Assembly: GCA_021018995.1 (NCBI GenBank)
Contig: CM037587.1
Location: forward strand, 15,687,366-15,751,365
Direction: 5' to 3'
Source: Chloranthus sessilifolius
Taxonomy: Eukaryota > Streptophyta > Magnoliopsida > Chloranthales > Chloranthaceae
DNA length: 64,000 nt
Part shown: in pieces, positions 48,095-58,667 of the stretch
Layout: each line of letters starts with the position of its first letter
Numbering within the stretch: the stretch's first letter is position 1
Notes under the pieces: generated by a model
What the model saw: the letters and a program-made list of their open reading frames with translations, nothing else
The model's database searches: none
Told to the model about the DNA's origin: nothing
Program-made: the position numbers and the translations under genes

Positions 48095-48300
48095 GCCAAG
48101 TGATCTCGCTAACTCGGGAGCTTGCTGTCTTGGTCCAAGTGATCCTGCTAACTCGGGAGCTTGCTGTCTTGGTCTAAGTGATCCCGCTAACTCGAGAGCT
48201 TGACAAGTGATCCCGCTAACTTGGGAGCTTAATTTGTCTCGGTCCAAGTGATCCTGGTAATCCGGGAGCTTGACAAGTGATCCCGCTAACTCGAGAGCTT
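48095..48300. repeat. Hairpin tandem repeat AAGTGATCCCGCTAACTCGG in the 5' LTR
   Basis: Six units of 27-43 bp. Each unit has the inverted repeat GATCCCG...CGGGAGCTT with a CTAACT loop. The same array, with about five units, is at 56915-57084 in the 3' LTR. Confidence 0.92.
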
Positions 48301-48596
48301 GATTCGCTTGTTTCTTGTACATGTATGTTTTACATTTGATAGCTTGTTTAAGCTAAACTTATTTCAGCATGATTCCTTGTATCTGTTTTAGCATGATTTC
48401 TTGTCAACATAATTCCTTGTATCTGTTCAGCATGAATATGTCGGCATGATAATTATTCGCATGATTAATTATTTGGTTTATACTATATGTTGCTAGAATA
48501 GATTCAAATATGCTTCGAATTGTATTTTATGCATCAAGATGTGAATTGGTAATCTAACATATAGGTTAGCATTGTAAGTTTCTCTGCTGAGCTTCG

Positions 48597-48851
48597 ATGA
48601 TAGCTCATTCAACCGACATATGTGGGAAGTGTGGGAAGGCACACAAGACAGACGAATGCCGTAAACCGTCTAGTGCGTGCTTTTATTGTTGTAAGATGGG
48701 ACATCAGATAAAGGATTGCCCAGAGATGTTGGGAACGACATTAAAGGCAGGACCAGTCTTACGATCGGTGCGGCCTACGGTTCAAGTCCGAGCTTATGCT
48801 GTATTGGCACAAGGTGTCGAAACCAGCAACGATGTCATTCAAGGTATGTGA
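48597..48851 (+). pseudogene. Gag zinc knuckles of the chromovirus
   Basis: Two CCHC-type motifs in a row: CGKCGKAHKTDEC (spacing C-x2-C-x3-H-x4-C) and CFYCCKMGHQIKDC (the canonical C-x2-C-x4-H-x4-C). They are followed by a basic/hydrophobic tail. This is the nucleocapsid part of gag, which binds element RNA. The capsid core expected before it is not seen. The piece directly follows LTR sequence. Confidence 0.88.
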
Positions 48852-48972
48852 ATTACTTGGTTATAAGTTCTTTACATTGTTTAAATTGTTAATTTAGATT
48901 TTGTTCATTAGAAATAATCGAGCTAACACTAGTATGTATGCACATTAGGTACCTTGCAATTGTATCCAGAGG

Positions 48973-49340
48973 ATGCCTACTTGTGTTGTTAGCCATAAGT
49001 GTTGGCAGATCCTAGATCTACACACTCATTTGTCACACCACAGTTTACTAAAAATTTGGGAAGGTTGGGAGTTACTCCAGAACCTCTTAACTTTATTTTG
49101 GATGTGTCAGTGCCGACCGGACAAGCTATCACTACAAACATGGTATGTCGATTGATCATAGTTGTAATCCGAGGTTACATGGACTATGAAGCAACCGTCG
49201 ACCTGATCTTACTTGATATGCAAGGATTCGACATAATCTTTGGCATGGATTGGCTATCCAACCATCATGCAACCATTGATTATCGACAAAAGATGGTCAC
49301 TTTCATTCCACAGGGAAGGAAATCACCTAGATTTTTTTAG
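48973..49340 (+). pseudogene. Aspartic protease of the chromovirus
   Basis: Reads ADPRSTHSFVTPQFTKNLG, VSVPTGQAITTNMVCR and LDMQGFDIIFGMDWLSNHHA, matching the Del/Tekay protease, which normally has a DSGATHSF-type active site. It lies between the gag zinc knuckles and RT. It would process the polyprotein. Fossil. Confidence 0.88.
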
Positions 49341-49479
49341 GTACAGTCTACTCTACTCCCTTTCATTTCAGTGAACTGAGCACGACGATTACTCGATAAT
49401 GGTACTCAAGGGTATATCGCTTTTATTCAAAGTAAAGATCAGGAAGAAAAGAAAGTTTCACTTTTAGAGGTGTCAATTG

Positions 49480-50400
49480 CCTGTGACTTCCCTGATGTGT
49501 TTCCTGATGAGTTGTTAGGATTACCGCCTGGCAGGGAAGTGGAGTTCGCTATTGAATTAGCCCTGGGCAAAGAGCCAGTATCAAAGGCGCCGTATCGAAT
49601 GGCACCAGCAGAGTTGAAAGAACTCAAGGAACAATTGTAAGAGCTGCTTGATAAAGGCTTTATCAGACCGAGTGTGTCTCTGTGGGGACGCACCAGTGTT
49701 GTTCGTGAAGAAGGACGGTTCGCTACGTCTCTGCATCGATTACTGTCAATTAAATAAACTGACAATTAAGAATCATTACCTGCTCCCCAAAATCGATGAT
49801 CTCTTTGATTAGTTACAAGGAGCGCACTTCTTTTCGAAGATTGATTTACGATCTGGGTATCACCAGATGAAGGTGAAAGCTGAAGATATTTCAAAGATAA
49901 CTTTTCGGACACGATATGGTCACTACGAGTTTCTCATCATGCCCTTCGGGTTGACCAATGCGCCTGCATCATTTATGGACTTGGTGAATCGAGTCTTCAA
50001 GCCATATTTAGATCAGTATATCGTAGTATTAATCGACGATATACTCATCTACTCAAAAATGAGAGTAGAGCACAAAGATCATCTACGCCTTGCTTTGCAG
50101 ACATTGAGAGATTCACAGTTTTATGCCAAGTTCAGTAAATGTGACTTCTGGTTGAATCAAGTCAATTTTCTAGGTCACATCATCTCTAAAGCCGGTATAA
50201 CTGTAAATCCTATAAAAATAGAGGTTGTAGTGCAATAGAAGCAGCCACAAACAGTAACCAAGATCAGAAGCTTTCTCGGTCTCGCAATGTATTATTGATG
50301 TTTCAAACCTTGCTGGACCACTCATGCAGCTCACTCGTAAGAATGTCAAATTCGAGTGGAATGAGGAATGTGAGTAGAGTTTCTAGGAGTTGAAAAGGAG
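49480..50400 (+). pseudogene. Reverse transcriptase of the chromovirus
   Basis: Reads [38 protein letters not shown] and [12 protein letters not shown], then [34 protein letters not shown], the catalytic [11 protein letters not shown] box and [15 protein letters not shown]. This is the standard chromovirus RT order. It copies RNA to DNA. Several breaks. Confidence 0.92.
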
Positions 50401-50800
50401 ACTCACTTCTACCCCCGTACTAGCACTACTATCAGGCAGTGGTGGTTTTTTTGTCTTCAACGATGCCTCATATAGTGGGTTAGGTTGTGTATTAAATCAA
50501 TGGGAACGTGTGATTGTGTATGGTTCCCGTCACTTGAAAGATCACGAGAAGAACTAGCCCACTCATAACCTGGAACTAGCTGCAGTCATTTTTGCGTTGA
50601 AGATCTGAAGGCACTACCTATATGGTGAAACCTTTGAGATTTTCACCGATCATAAGAGTCTCAAGTATCTCTTTACCTAGAAAGAGTTGAATTTGAGACA
50701 GAGAAGATGGATGGAGTTCTTAAAGGACTATGATTGTTCGATTCAGTACCATCCCGGCAAAGCCAATGTAGTGGCTGATGCGCTAAGTTAGAAAATATCC
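50400..50800 (+). pseudogene. RNase H of the chromovirus
   Basis: Text includes FFVFNDASYSGLGCVLNQ, HNLELAAVIFALKI, ETFEIFTDHKSLKYLF and [14 protein letters not shown]. These supply the conserved D, E and D residues of RNase H followed by the connecting ADALS segment before integrase. It would remove the RNA strand after minus-strand synthesis. Confidence 0.88.
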
Positions 50801-50818
50801 ACTCAGCTACCCCATCTT

Positions 50819-52140
50819 GTGACTCGGCTACAAAGATGGAAGTTACTCAATGACATAGTGTCAGCCAGTGCCACTCTTAGGGCAAAGTCAAATGGAGGTT
50901 TACTTGCTACAGTGATGATCCGATCTACACTCTTTGATAGGATCAGAGAACTCTACATGCATGATACAGAGCTTATTGCCATCAGACAGGGAGTACTCAG
51001 TGGGCTACAGCCAGACTTTTCTATTAAGGAGGATGGATCCTTATTATTTCGAGGCCGAGTATGTGTACCAGATGATAATGACTTGCGTCATGAAATTTTC
51101 GAAGAGGCTCCCAAGGCAGCTTATGTCATTCATCTTGGTAGCACGAAAATGTATCAGGATTTGAAGAAAACATTTTGGTGGAATAGATTAAAGCAAGAAG
51201 TGGCGGAACATGTTGCAAAATGTTTGATCTGCCAGCAAGTGAAGGTCGAACACAAGCATCCTGCTGGACTGTTACAGCCACTGCCCATCCTAGAGTGGAA
51301 ATGGGAGAACATTTCCATGGATTTTATCCTTGGCTCGCCTCGTACGCAGAAGGGTTATAATGCGATTTAGGTGATTGTAGATCGTCTCACCAAATCAGCG
51401 CATTTCTTACCCTATAGCACGCGATATATAGCGTCAAAATTGGCAAAAGTCTATCTGAGAGAGATAGTTCGACTACATGGAATACCCGTGAGTATCGTGT
51501 CAGATCGTGATCTTTTATATACCTCCCGATTTTGGCAAAGTTTTCAAGAAGGAATGGGCTCCCAGTTGGAATTTAGTACTTCGTTTCATCCCCAGACCGA
51601 TGGACAGATAGAGAGGGTGAATCAAGTGAGAGAAGATATGTTACGGGCCTATATGCTAGATTTCTAAGGATCACGGGATAAGCACTTACCCCGGATCGAA
51701 TTCGCATATAATAATAGCTTCCAATCGAGCATAGGCATGGCACCATTTGAGGCACTGTATGGACACTGATGTAAATCTCCAATTAACTGAGAAGAAGCTG
51801 GCGAACATCTTATTTTGGAGCCTGACTTGATAGAAAACACCAATGTAGTTGTTCACGTTATTCGGGAGAGACTGAAGAGTGCTCAGAGTTGGCAGAAGAG
51901 TTATGCCGATCTCAAGCGAACTAGTGTTGATTTTTAGATAGGCAATCACATCTTTGTCAAAATATCTTTAACAAAGGGCGTGATGCGATTTGGAAAATGA
52001 GGCAAGTTGAGTCCTCATTATGTTGGACCATTCCCAGTTTTGGGCAGAGTGGGTGAGGTGGCATATCGAGTTGCGTTACCTTCGCATTTAGCCAGTGTAC
52101 CCAACGTATTCCACGTGTCTATGCTAAGGAAGTATGTCAG
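50819..52140 (+). pseudogene. Integrase with GPF/Y module
   Basis: The zinc-binding part reads AAYVIHLGSTKMYQDLKKTF and HVAKCLICQQVK. The catalytic core reads WENISMDFILGSPR, VDRLTKSAHFLPY, SIVSDRDLLYTSRFW and TDGQIERVNQ, giving the D-D-E order. The C-terminal GPF/Y module reads MSPHYVGPFPVLGRVGEVAY, then SVPNVFHVSMLRKYV (52007-52140). Chromovirus integrase inserts cDNA into the host genome. It is broken in several places. Confidence 0.92.
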
Positions 52141-52189
52141 TGATCTAACACATGTGTTGGATTATCAACCACTTGATATTCCAGAGGAT

Positions 52190-52357
52190 TTGACGGTTAC
52201 TGAAGAACCAGGTCAGATATTGGACCGCCGAGACCAAATCTTGAGAATGAAGCGTATTTCAATCGTATTGGTCCAATGGAAGAATCACGGTTCTCATGAG
52301 AATACCTGGGAATGTGAAGCCGATATTCACACTCAGTATCCCCATTTATTTACCTGA
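52190..52357 (+). pseudogene. Chromodomain at the integrase C-terminus
   Basis: The text TEEPGQILDRRDQILRM, SIVLVQWKNHGSHENTWE and ADIHTQYPHLF has the I-L-D-R...V-x-V-x-W...T-W-E...YP-x-LF pattern of chromovirus chromodomains. In this lineage such modules recognise methylated histone H3 and bias integration to heterochromatin. That fits a window made of nested elements. Confidence 0.88.
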
Positions 52358-53102
52358 GGTAAGCCGTTTATTGTATTTAGTAGAATAAATTACTATATAT
52401 GCTATAAAATTTGTCGTATGCATTGTAATAGATATATAGCTAAAGTAAGTCATACAAGTCCAAAATTAAATGGAAAATAAATTTTGATGCACTATATATG
52501 AACTACTAATAAGTATAAATAAAACTGTTTAACTGAAAATAGTCACATTATACCCAAATGTATGCAGCAAGGTGAACTAATGAATTAGTTACATAATTTG
52601 GTTTATATGTTTTGTAGAAAATAAATTATTTGACGCACTTATAACCACCACTTTGACCAGCGCATAATTTTTAATGATGCATAACCCTGTGTGACATATA
52701 AATGTGTCACAGTTGTGACTCAAGACCAATCAGGAGGCAGTGATTGAGTCAGATCAAGACTTGATGGTCTTGCCATGGCAAGGGGGCCCAGTGGCCGCGA
52801 CAAGCATCTTAGGTTGCCGCAGCAACCACCAACGATTTAAGTGGTGCCGAAACTCACAAACTACATTTTGCTGTTATTCTGTTGTGGTGGGGTCTCTATA
52901 TTTTCCCTCTTGAGCTACATTTAGCTCATTTTAGTTCAAACACTCCTCGATTTCGTGCCGAAAGTCATTGCATGTGGGAGAATCAAGCTTGGCCTTGCAT
53001 CTCCATCTCCAATTTCAGCATTTCTCCAAATTTTGGCACATCTTTGAGGTAAAACCCTCATTCTTCCCTTGTCATTATTCTTTTCAAATCTGTGTAATAC
53101 CA
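52358..53102 (+). mobile_element. Interval between pol and the extra ORF
   Basis: Noncoding. 52770-52835 carries two palindromes, CTTGCCATGGCAAG and GGTTGCCGCAGCAACC, related to the words in this element's LTRs. Confidence 0.75.
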
Positions 53103-54421
53103 TGCCTCCAAGGAAGGTCATGGTGTCTAAAATCCTGCCCGTACGCCCAAAGGCTACGACAAAAGTGAAGGGCAAAGCCCCATCTACGTCCCAAGAGCAT
53201 GCCGATCCACCCGTGGATCCTGAGCAACCCATTCCATGGTGGGATGCAAAAGCCATGTAACCTGATTGGCTGTTCGAGGAATCCTTGCTCATACCGAACG
53301 ACTTAACCACATGGTCATTATGTTATCTAGAGCAAGCGGGTCTCGATGCCCTATTCTATCCCATATATACACACTTTTATCCCCGACTGGTCAAATTATT
53401 TTACCAAATTTAAAACGTGTTGAGTTCTTTGGCCAACTAGAAACCGAAATTGATGATCGCAAATTTTATATTGACTTGCAAGACATAGCCAAGGCTATGG
53501 ATTGCAGTGCTTTATATGATGAGAGCCGAGGTCTATGAGGCCCTCGCCTTAAGGATGTGAAATTTCATCACATCACTGCCAAGATGACTGGAGGACAGAC
53601 CGCTCTCGATCTTTCAGTTCGGTGTAGCCAATTACCATAAAACATGTGGTTTTTAGATTGTGTTTTTTAATATAATTTGTACCCCATGCAACACGAGCGC
53701 GAGCAACGAGACGCTCTATTGCAAGCCTTGTTAGCGGTTTATGAAAATCGCTAGGTTAATACCCCAAAGGTCGTTTGGGAGGGCATTAAGTATGCCAGTA
53801 TCCATCTATGTAGTAACATAACCACCCCCATGCCCGCATGCCCTTATCCGTGTTTGATTTCCTGACTCCTTGAGGGTCATCAAGATGCCCATAATATGGA
53901 ACCCTATCAAGCATCTCCTGGTGAGGAGCTACGCACCGACCATATTCGGGCGTTTACCCCTGCAATATGGAAAAAAGTATACCAACGATCTCAACAGGCA
54001 GTGAAAAACCGACAAACAAGACAACCACATGCTCCTTAACAATAGCCCCAAGCCACACCATCGGCACCAACTCAAGAAGCCCCAATTCCTTCTCAAACCG
54101 AACCAATTCCCTTTAGTAAAGAGACGTTTACAATTGCCGATCTTGCTCGGCAAATGAGAGCAAATCATGAACAAACCCTCCAACATTTCAACAACTTCTA
54201 TCGGAACAATTACATGCTTCATCAACGTGTCGACTATATTGAAGAGGCCACTACTCTTTTGACGGAACACACCTTCAAGACCGCCTCAACCCTTATATTG
54301 GTCGAGCACGGAATTGCGAGTCTGCGTACACCCGAAACGCAGCCACTTTAGTACCGGAGGTTGCTAAGAGGGATGCAGGAACATCCTCAGCTGATCAGCA
54401 TCAGCCTAGCACACAACCTAG
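53103..54421 (+). pseudogene. Extra ORF region downstream of pol, unknown function
   Basis: The first part opens at 53103 with MPPRKVMVSKILPVRPKATT, a basic start, followed by DPPVDPEQPIPWWDAKAM. Other parts read IIQL-like hydrophobic stretches, RVEFFGQLETEIDDRKFYID (53266-53538) and RAFTPAIWKKVYQRSQQAVK (about 53945). Near 54130 comes ADLARQMRANHEQTLQHFNN followed by MLHQRVDYIEEATTLL, which looks helical. A basic opening followed by a globular part and a helical tail is also seen in accessory ORFs of some plant Ty3/gypsy elements. I do not recognise a family. No membrane or signal segment supports an envelope role. The frame is broken in several places, so it is a fossil whose original limits are uncertain. 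Confidence 0.55.
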
Positions 54422-54738
54422 TGAGTATAAAACTCACATTTTTTTTTGAGTTTTTGTTTATTCTATCATGACATCATTGTAAACCTATTGTATGATTCCT
54501 ACACATGATTTTTGTTATTTATAGTACAAATTTTTTATATAGACCTCTGTCTGCGTTTACTTTAAAATGTGAGACATCTAATATTGGACTGATTTTCCTA
54601 GTGAGTCTAACTTGTCATGTGCTACACTTAAACCTAATCCTGTCAATTAGCATCCCACCAGTGTGTCCACCATGCGCTGCTCTCACATCCCCATCTTTGT
54701 TTATTTTTGAGGAAGAAAATCCCTTAAGGAGGGGAGGG
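54422..54738 (+). mobile_element. 3' end of the chromovirus interior with polypurine tract
   Basis: Noncoding. It ends in AAGGAGGGGAGGG (54726-54738), the PPT, directly before the 3' LTR start TGTAACAG. Confidence 0.82.
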
Positions 54739-57700
54739 TGTAACAGTTGCCATATTTTGACAACAAAAATATTTGATATGGAACACGGGACACAAAAGAC
54801 CTATATAAATTGATGTTCAACACTAATACGAATGTAAGGCCCTTAGTGGCCCAGTAAAAGTTTTGATTAAGTACAACCTGGTTCGTCATACACTTACTAG
54901 TGTATTAAAAATACACTTGAATTTTAGCCTTCCCTACACCATAGTTGGGTATTAACTAATACACTGAATACAAAATGCCATCCTTTATACTCTATAGTAT
55001 ATAAGTGTAAGGGCTTTACACTAAAACCAAATATGTTAGCCTATTCCTAAAGCCATGCCTATTTTGGCTTATGGGCATCTACACTGAAAAGCCCATGTAT
55101 GCACTGCATGGGATTCTAGCCCTAATAGCTTATACACTTAGAACAGTGTATGAGGCTTATATTAAAGGTAAGCATATTACGGCTTGTATGCTGATACACT
55201 GAAAGATATATGTCCAGCATAGCATGGGATTCCATCCTTTATGAGCTTATAAGCTAATTCTCTCACAAGAAGACAACACGGCTGCATGAGTCATTAGTGA
55301 CTCCCATGCACGCAAAGTGGAACCCAAACACGATAAAACTCATCCCCATCTCCTGCATTCTTCCTGCTACGAATTTGAAAGAAATCTAACGCAAACAGAC
55401 CATCCAAGAAAAATCAGACAAAGTCTTATAGTAGATGACACTTTGCTGCTATCTTCTCAAACTAATTCTCCATATAACTCTCTTCAACCCTTACATTCAG
55501 AACCATAGATCACAAAGTGACCCTACAATACGGTCTCAAGAGTTTTGATAGATTATCCATTGATCTTGGAGAGACCATGTGACCCTAGCTTCGACACATA
55601 GTTCACGAGCTCCGCGAACTCGACACCAACACAATTGGCATCGTCGTAACCACGAGTCCACCAAAAGGTACAACGAACCACACATTAGTTCCTTGGGATT
55701 TATTTGATAATAAATTATCGGTCTGTGGTGTCAATCACATGAGAACAAATCAGCAGCACAAAGCAATAATCTGTTAAGAGGTTTTCAGAGTCGAAACCTC
55801 TAATTTTTTGCATGCTGAAACTTTCATACCGGATTGACTAAATAAATGAAGTTCTCAGTGTAATATATACCATAAAATATAAAATATAAAGTCAATATAG
55901 TATCATCGGACCTCGACACATTGAAGCAAACCCAAAGATACAAGGAGGCACCATGGCAAGCTCTTGCAACAGGCTTGCCGCAACAACCTCACAAGGTTAC
56001 TGCAACAAGGTACACAGCTGAGCAGCTTGCTGCAGCAACCCTGAGGCTTGCCGAGTCAAGCCTATGTCTGGTTTGTGCAGTTGCTTGGTTGTGTCTTTGG
56101 TTTGGGTTTATGTGTAGTGTATTAACTCTTATGATAAGTGACCATATATGGTACATATCTAGAGTCTAAGATGACTCAGTAACCTAGTTTAAATACTAAA
56201 TCCATGAATATTAAACTATAGGTGCTCGGTGCACATGACGAGCTCATACCGATGAATGTAGCTTGAATGCGTGTGTGTACATGTAGCAAGTAAAGTGTAA
56301 GCTAAGGTAGGGAGTTTACCTTACTGACTTATGTTTTGGTTTCTCATTCATCTCTAATTAGCAAGTTAGTATGTGTATGAAGATGCCCATGTATGGATAT
56401 GTATGGTTATAATAGTTTTAGTTTAATGAATAGTGTTGTATAGTATAAATGAATGTTGTTGTAGGACTATGCTCATGGCAGTAGTATTTCTAATAATGAG
56501 AGTGTTTGTTGCAATGCATGTTTTGCATGACTTGGCCTGTGTCAATTTTAATGTATAACTATGCTAATTTAGCATGATGATAATAAGATCAATTTGACAT
56601 ATGGTCATTTGATATACAATAATTCCTTGACGATGATAGCTCAGTTCTATATATGGGGTATGAAATGATGATGCTAATTTAGAAGCATGCCTATGGATGA
56701 TGATCTTTTAGTGTAGTTTTGATCTATGGTTATGACTGATGATACTAGATGATGAGTTTTTATGAATAATGATGCAAGTTTTTATTATGCTCGTCAATTT
56801 TGATGCATACTTCTATGCTATCTGTTCATGATATTGTTCTCGCATACCTAATACCATGCATTGTTCATGTCCTATTATCTTTGATGTCATGTACACGTTC
56901 TTGCTTTATTTTGAGCCAAGTGATCCTGCTAACTCGGGAGCTTGTTGCCTTGGTTAAAGTGATCCCATTAACTCGGGAGCTTTACAAGTGATCACGCTAA
57001 CTCGGGAGTTTGATTTGTCTCGGTCCAAGTGATCCCGCTAACTCGGGAGCTTGACAGATGATCCCGCTAACTCGGGAGCTTGATTCGCTTATTTTTTGCA
57101 CATGTATGTTTTATGTCTGATAGCTTGTTTAAGCTAAACTTATTTCAGCATGATTCCTTGTATCTGTTTCAGCATGATTTCTTGTCAGCATAATTCCTTG
57201 TATCTATTCAGCATGACTATGTCAGCATGAAAATTATTTGCATGATTAATTATTTGCTTTATACTATATGTTGCTAGAATAGATACAAATATGTTTCAAA
57301 TTGTATTTTATGCATCAAGATGTGAATTGGTAATCTAGCATATAAGTTAGCATTATAAGTTTCCCTGCTGAGTTTTGATGATAGCTCATCCTACGACGTC
57401 AATTTCTTAGCTGCAGATATTAATCCAGAGCACGAGGGTGATCCCATGTATCAGTCGGATGAGGAGAAAGAAGAAGAGGACGAGGAGGACGAGGAGGAAG
57501 AATTCGCTGAGGAATTCTTTCCAAAATAGGTTTGAGAGAGAGCGATTTGATTATTTTAAAACAAACTTGTATAATCCAGCAGTATTATGTTTTTTGAGAC
57601 ATTGTGATACTTCATATATAGGTCTTCTTTCCATTATTTAGATGACAGGTGGCCATCATCGGTGGAAACCTATACATTGCATAAGTTAGACTTGTTTACA

Positions 57701-57897
57701 TCTCTTATTAGTTTATTATTTAATAGATGAGTAAATATCAATTTTTGCCATATTGTTTCATTCAGAGTTATTAAATTGCTTCCGCATATGCAATACTTTA
57801 TACACGACACGATGCACTTGTATAATAGGATCATATTAGGTGATTTGATGACGCAACCTTTCCTAGATATGATCAGGGGAAAAGTCAGACCGTCACA
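54739..57897 (+). repeat. 3' LTR of the chromovirus (3.16 kb)
   Basis: Starts TGTAACAGTTGCC and ends GACCGTCACA, followed by the duplicated TTGTT. It has palindromic words at 55950-56070 and the hairpin repeat array at 56915-57084. The GATGATAGCTCATCC block with GACGTC is at 57377-57400, followed by an acidic-coding stretch of GAG/GAC codons at 57460-57510. It preserves the empty site of the solo LTR found in the 5' LTR. Confidence 0.92.
56915..57084. repeat. Hairpin tandem repeat in the 3' LTR
   Basis: About five units of AAGTGATCCCGCTAACTCGG with the GATCCCG...CGGGAGCTT inverted arms, corresponding to 48095-48300. Confidence 0.9.
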
Positions 57898-57902
57898 TTG
57901 TT

Positions 57903-58279
57903 ACGCCGAGACCGTAATTTTTATCCCTTTGAAAGGATCGACGTTTAAATTCAAGGGAGCATGGAAAGATGCCATTCCTAAATGCTATGCTTTATTAGAA
58001 GTCGAGGAAAAGTAGGGAGATATATTTTTGATACCTGTTGTGAACGAATTTACAAGAGTTTTTCCTAATGAAGTGATGGGTTTGCTGCCGAGTAGGAAAG
58101 TCAAATTTTAGATTGAGCTAGTACCTTGTACAATGCTGACAGCAAAGACTCCTTACAAGATAGCACCTACAGAACTGTCTGAATGGAAGAAATAGTTATA
58201 AAAACTTTAAGATAAAGGCTTTATCAGGAGGAGTCAGTCACAACGGGGTGCTCCTGCTTTATTTGTGAAGAAGGACGGT
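57903..58279 (+). pseudogene. Protease-RT linker and RT start of the interrupted chromovirus
   Basis: Continues the element seen at 43251-43599. Reads AETVIFIPLKGSTFKFKGAW, then VVNEFTRVFPNEVMGLLPS, KTPYKIAPTEL and, just before the boundary, APALFVKKDG, the N-terminal RT text of chromoviruses. It is cut at 58279 by a Tat-type LTR; ACGGT (58275-58279) is the expected target duplication, whose partner would lie beyond the window. Fossil. Confidence 0.88.
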
Positions 58280-58667
58280 TGTAGACACCCAAATTTGGCC
58301 CAAGGCTCGATCGACACATACTTCGAGAAGGGCCCCCCTACACTTCCAAAAGCATTCCCCAAACCCTTAGGAGTCATCCCAAAATTATTAGAACCCTTCC
58401 CGAACCCTTAGGAATCAACCCTAACCCTTAAAACCTTTCTCGGACCGGTTTTCGAACCCACTCAAGCAGTGAATAAAATGTGTAGTTAAAAACTTTACAA
58501 ATACCTATGTTGGAGCTGATGCCTATACCATTGGAAAGAGGATGTTCCCAGCTTTCCAAAGATCCAAGAATTGCCTCAATCCAAGTGGTATCTCAAAATT
58601 TATGGTGATTTAAAAATCGAGTAGAAATGTAGGAATTTTGCCTAACGTGTATAATATACACACTAGG
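58280..58667 (+). repeat. First 388 bp of a Tat-type LTR, cut by a related element
   Basis: Starts TGTAGACACCCAAATTTGGC and is colinear with the first part of the LTR that follows it at 58668. It is interrupted there, and CTAGG (58663-58667) is the candidate target duplication. The remainder must lie beyond the window. Confidence 0.85.

Larger units (their letters stand above)
43600..48608 (+). repeat. 5' LTR of the chromovirus, incomplete and split by a solo LTR
   Basis: 43600-44014 matches 54739-55154, and 46316-48608 matches 55150-57389. The similarity ends at the shared AGCTCAT at 48608, after which gag sequence follows. It holds palindromic words at 47115-47235 and the hairpin repeat array at 48095-48300. 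Confidence 0.9.
43600..57897 (+). mobile_element. Del/Tekay-type chromovirus with chromodomain and extra downstream ORF
   Basis: It is flanked by TTGTT at 43595-43599 and 57898-57902 and sits inside the pol region of another chromovirus. Order: incomplete 5' LTR (43600-44014 plus 46316-48608, split by a solo LTR), gag zinc knuckles, protease, RT, RNase H, integrase, chromodomain, an unusual downstream ORF region, PPT, 3' LTR (54739-57897). The end of the 5' LTR, the PBS and most of gag are not seen. LTR ends are TGTAACAGTTGCC and CCGTCACA. The coding region is broken in more than ten places, so the element is dead. Divergence between the LTRs is visibly uneven, highest in the palindromic words. 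Confidence 0.93.

Noticed and set aside
48086-48322. Repetitive peptide with LELAGSL units on the minus strand
   Set aside because: A translation of the hairpin tandem repeat in the LTR, not a gene.
54505-54813. 102-residue open frame across the PPT and LTR start
   Set aside because: It runs through the PPT and LTR boundary, so it cannot be an independent gene, and no motif is recognised.
57438-57530. Acidic GAG/GAC-rich coding text as a possible small host gene
   Set aside because: It is within the 3' LTR of the chromovirus and is a counterpart of a similar stretch in the 2.3-kb solo LTR.
57598-57606. Earlier candidate end of the chromovirus 3' LTR (GAGACA followed by TTGTG)
   Set aside because: CCGTCACA at 57890-57897 followed by a perfect TTGTT matches the left target duplication exactly, and chromovirus pol resumes directly after it.
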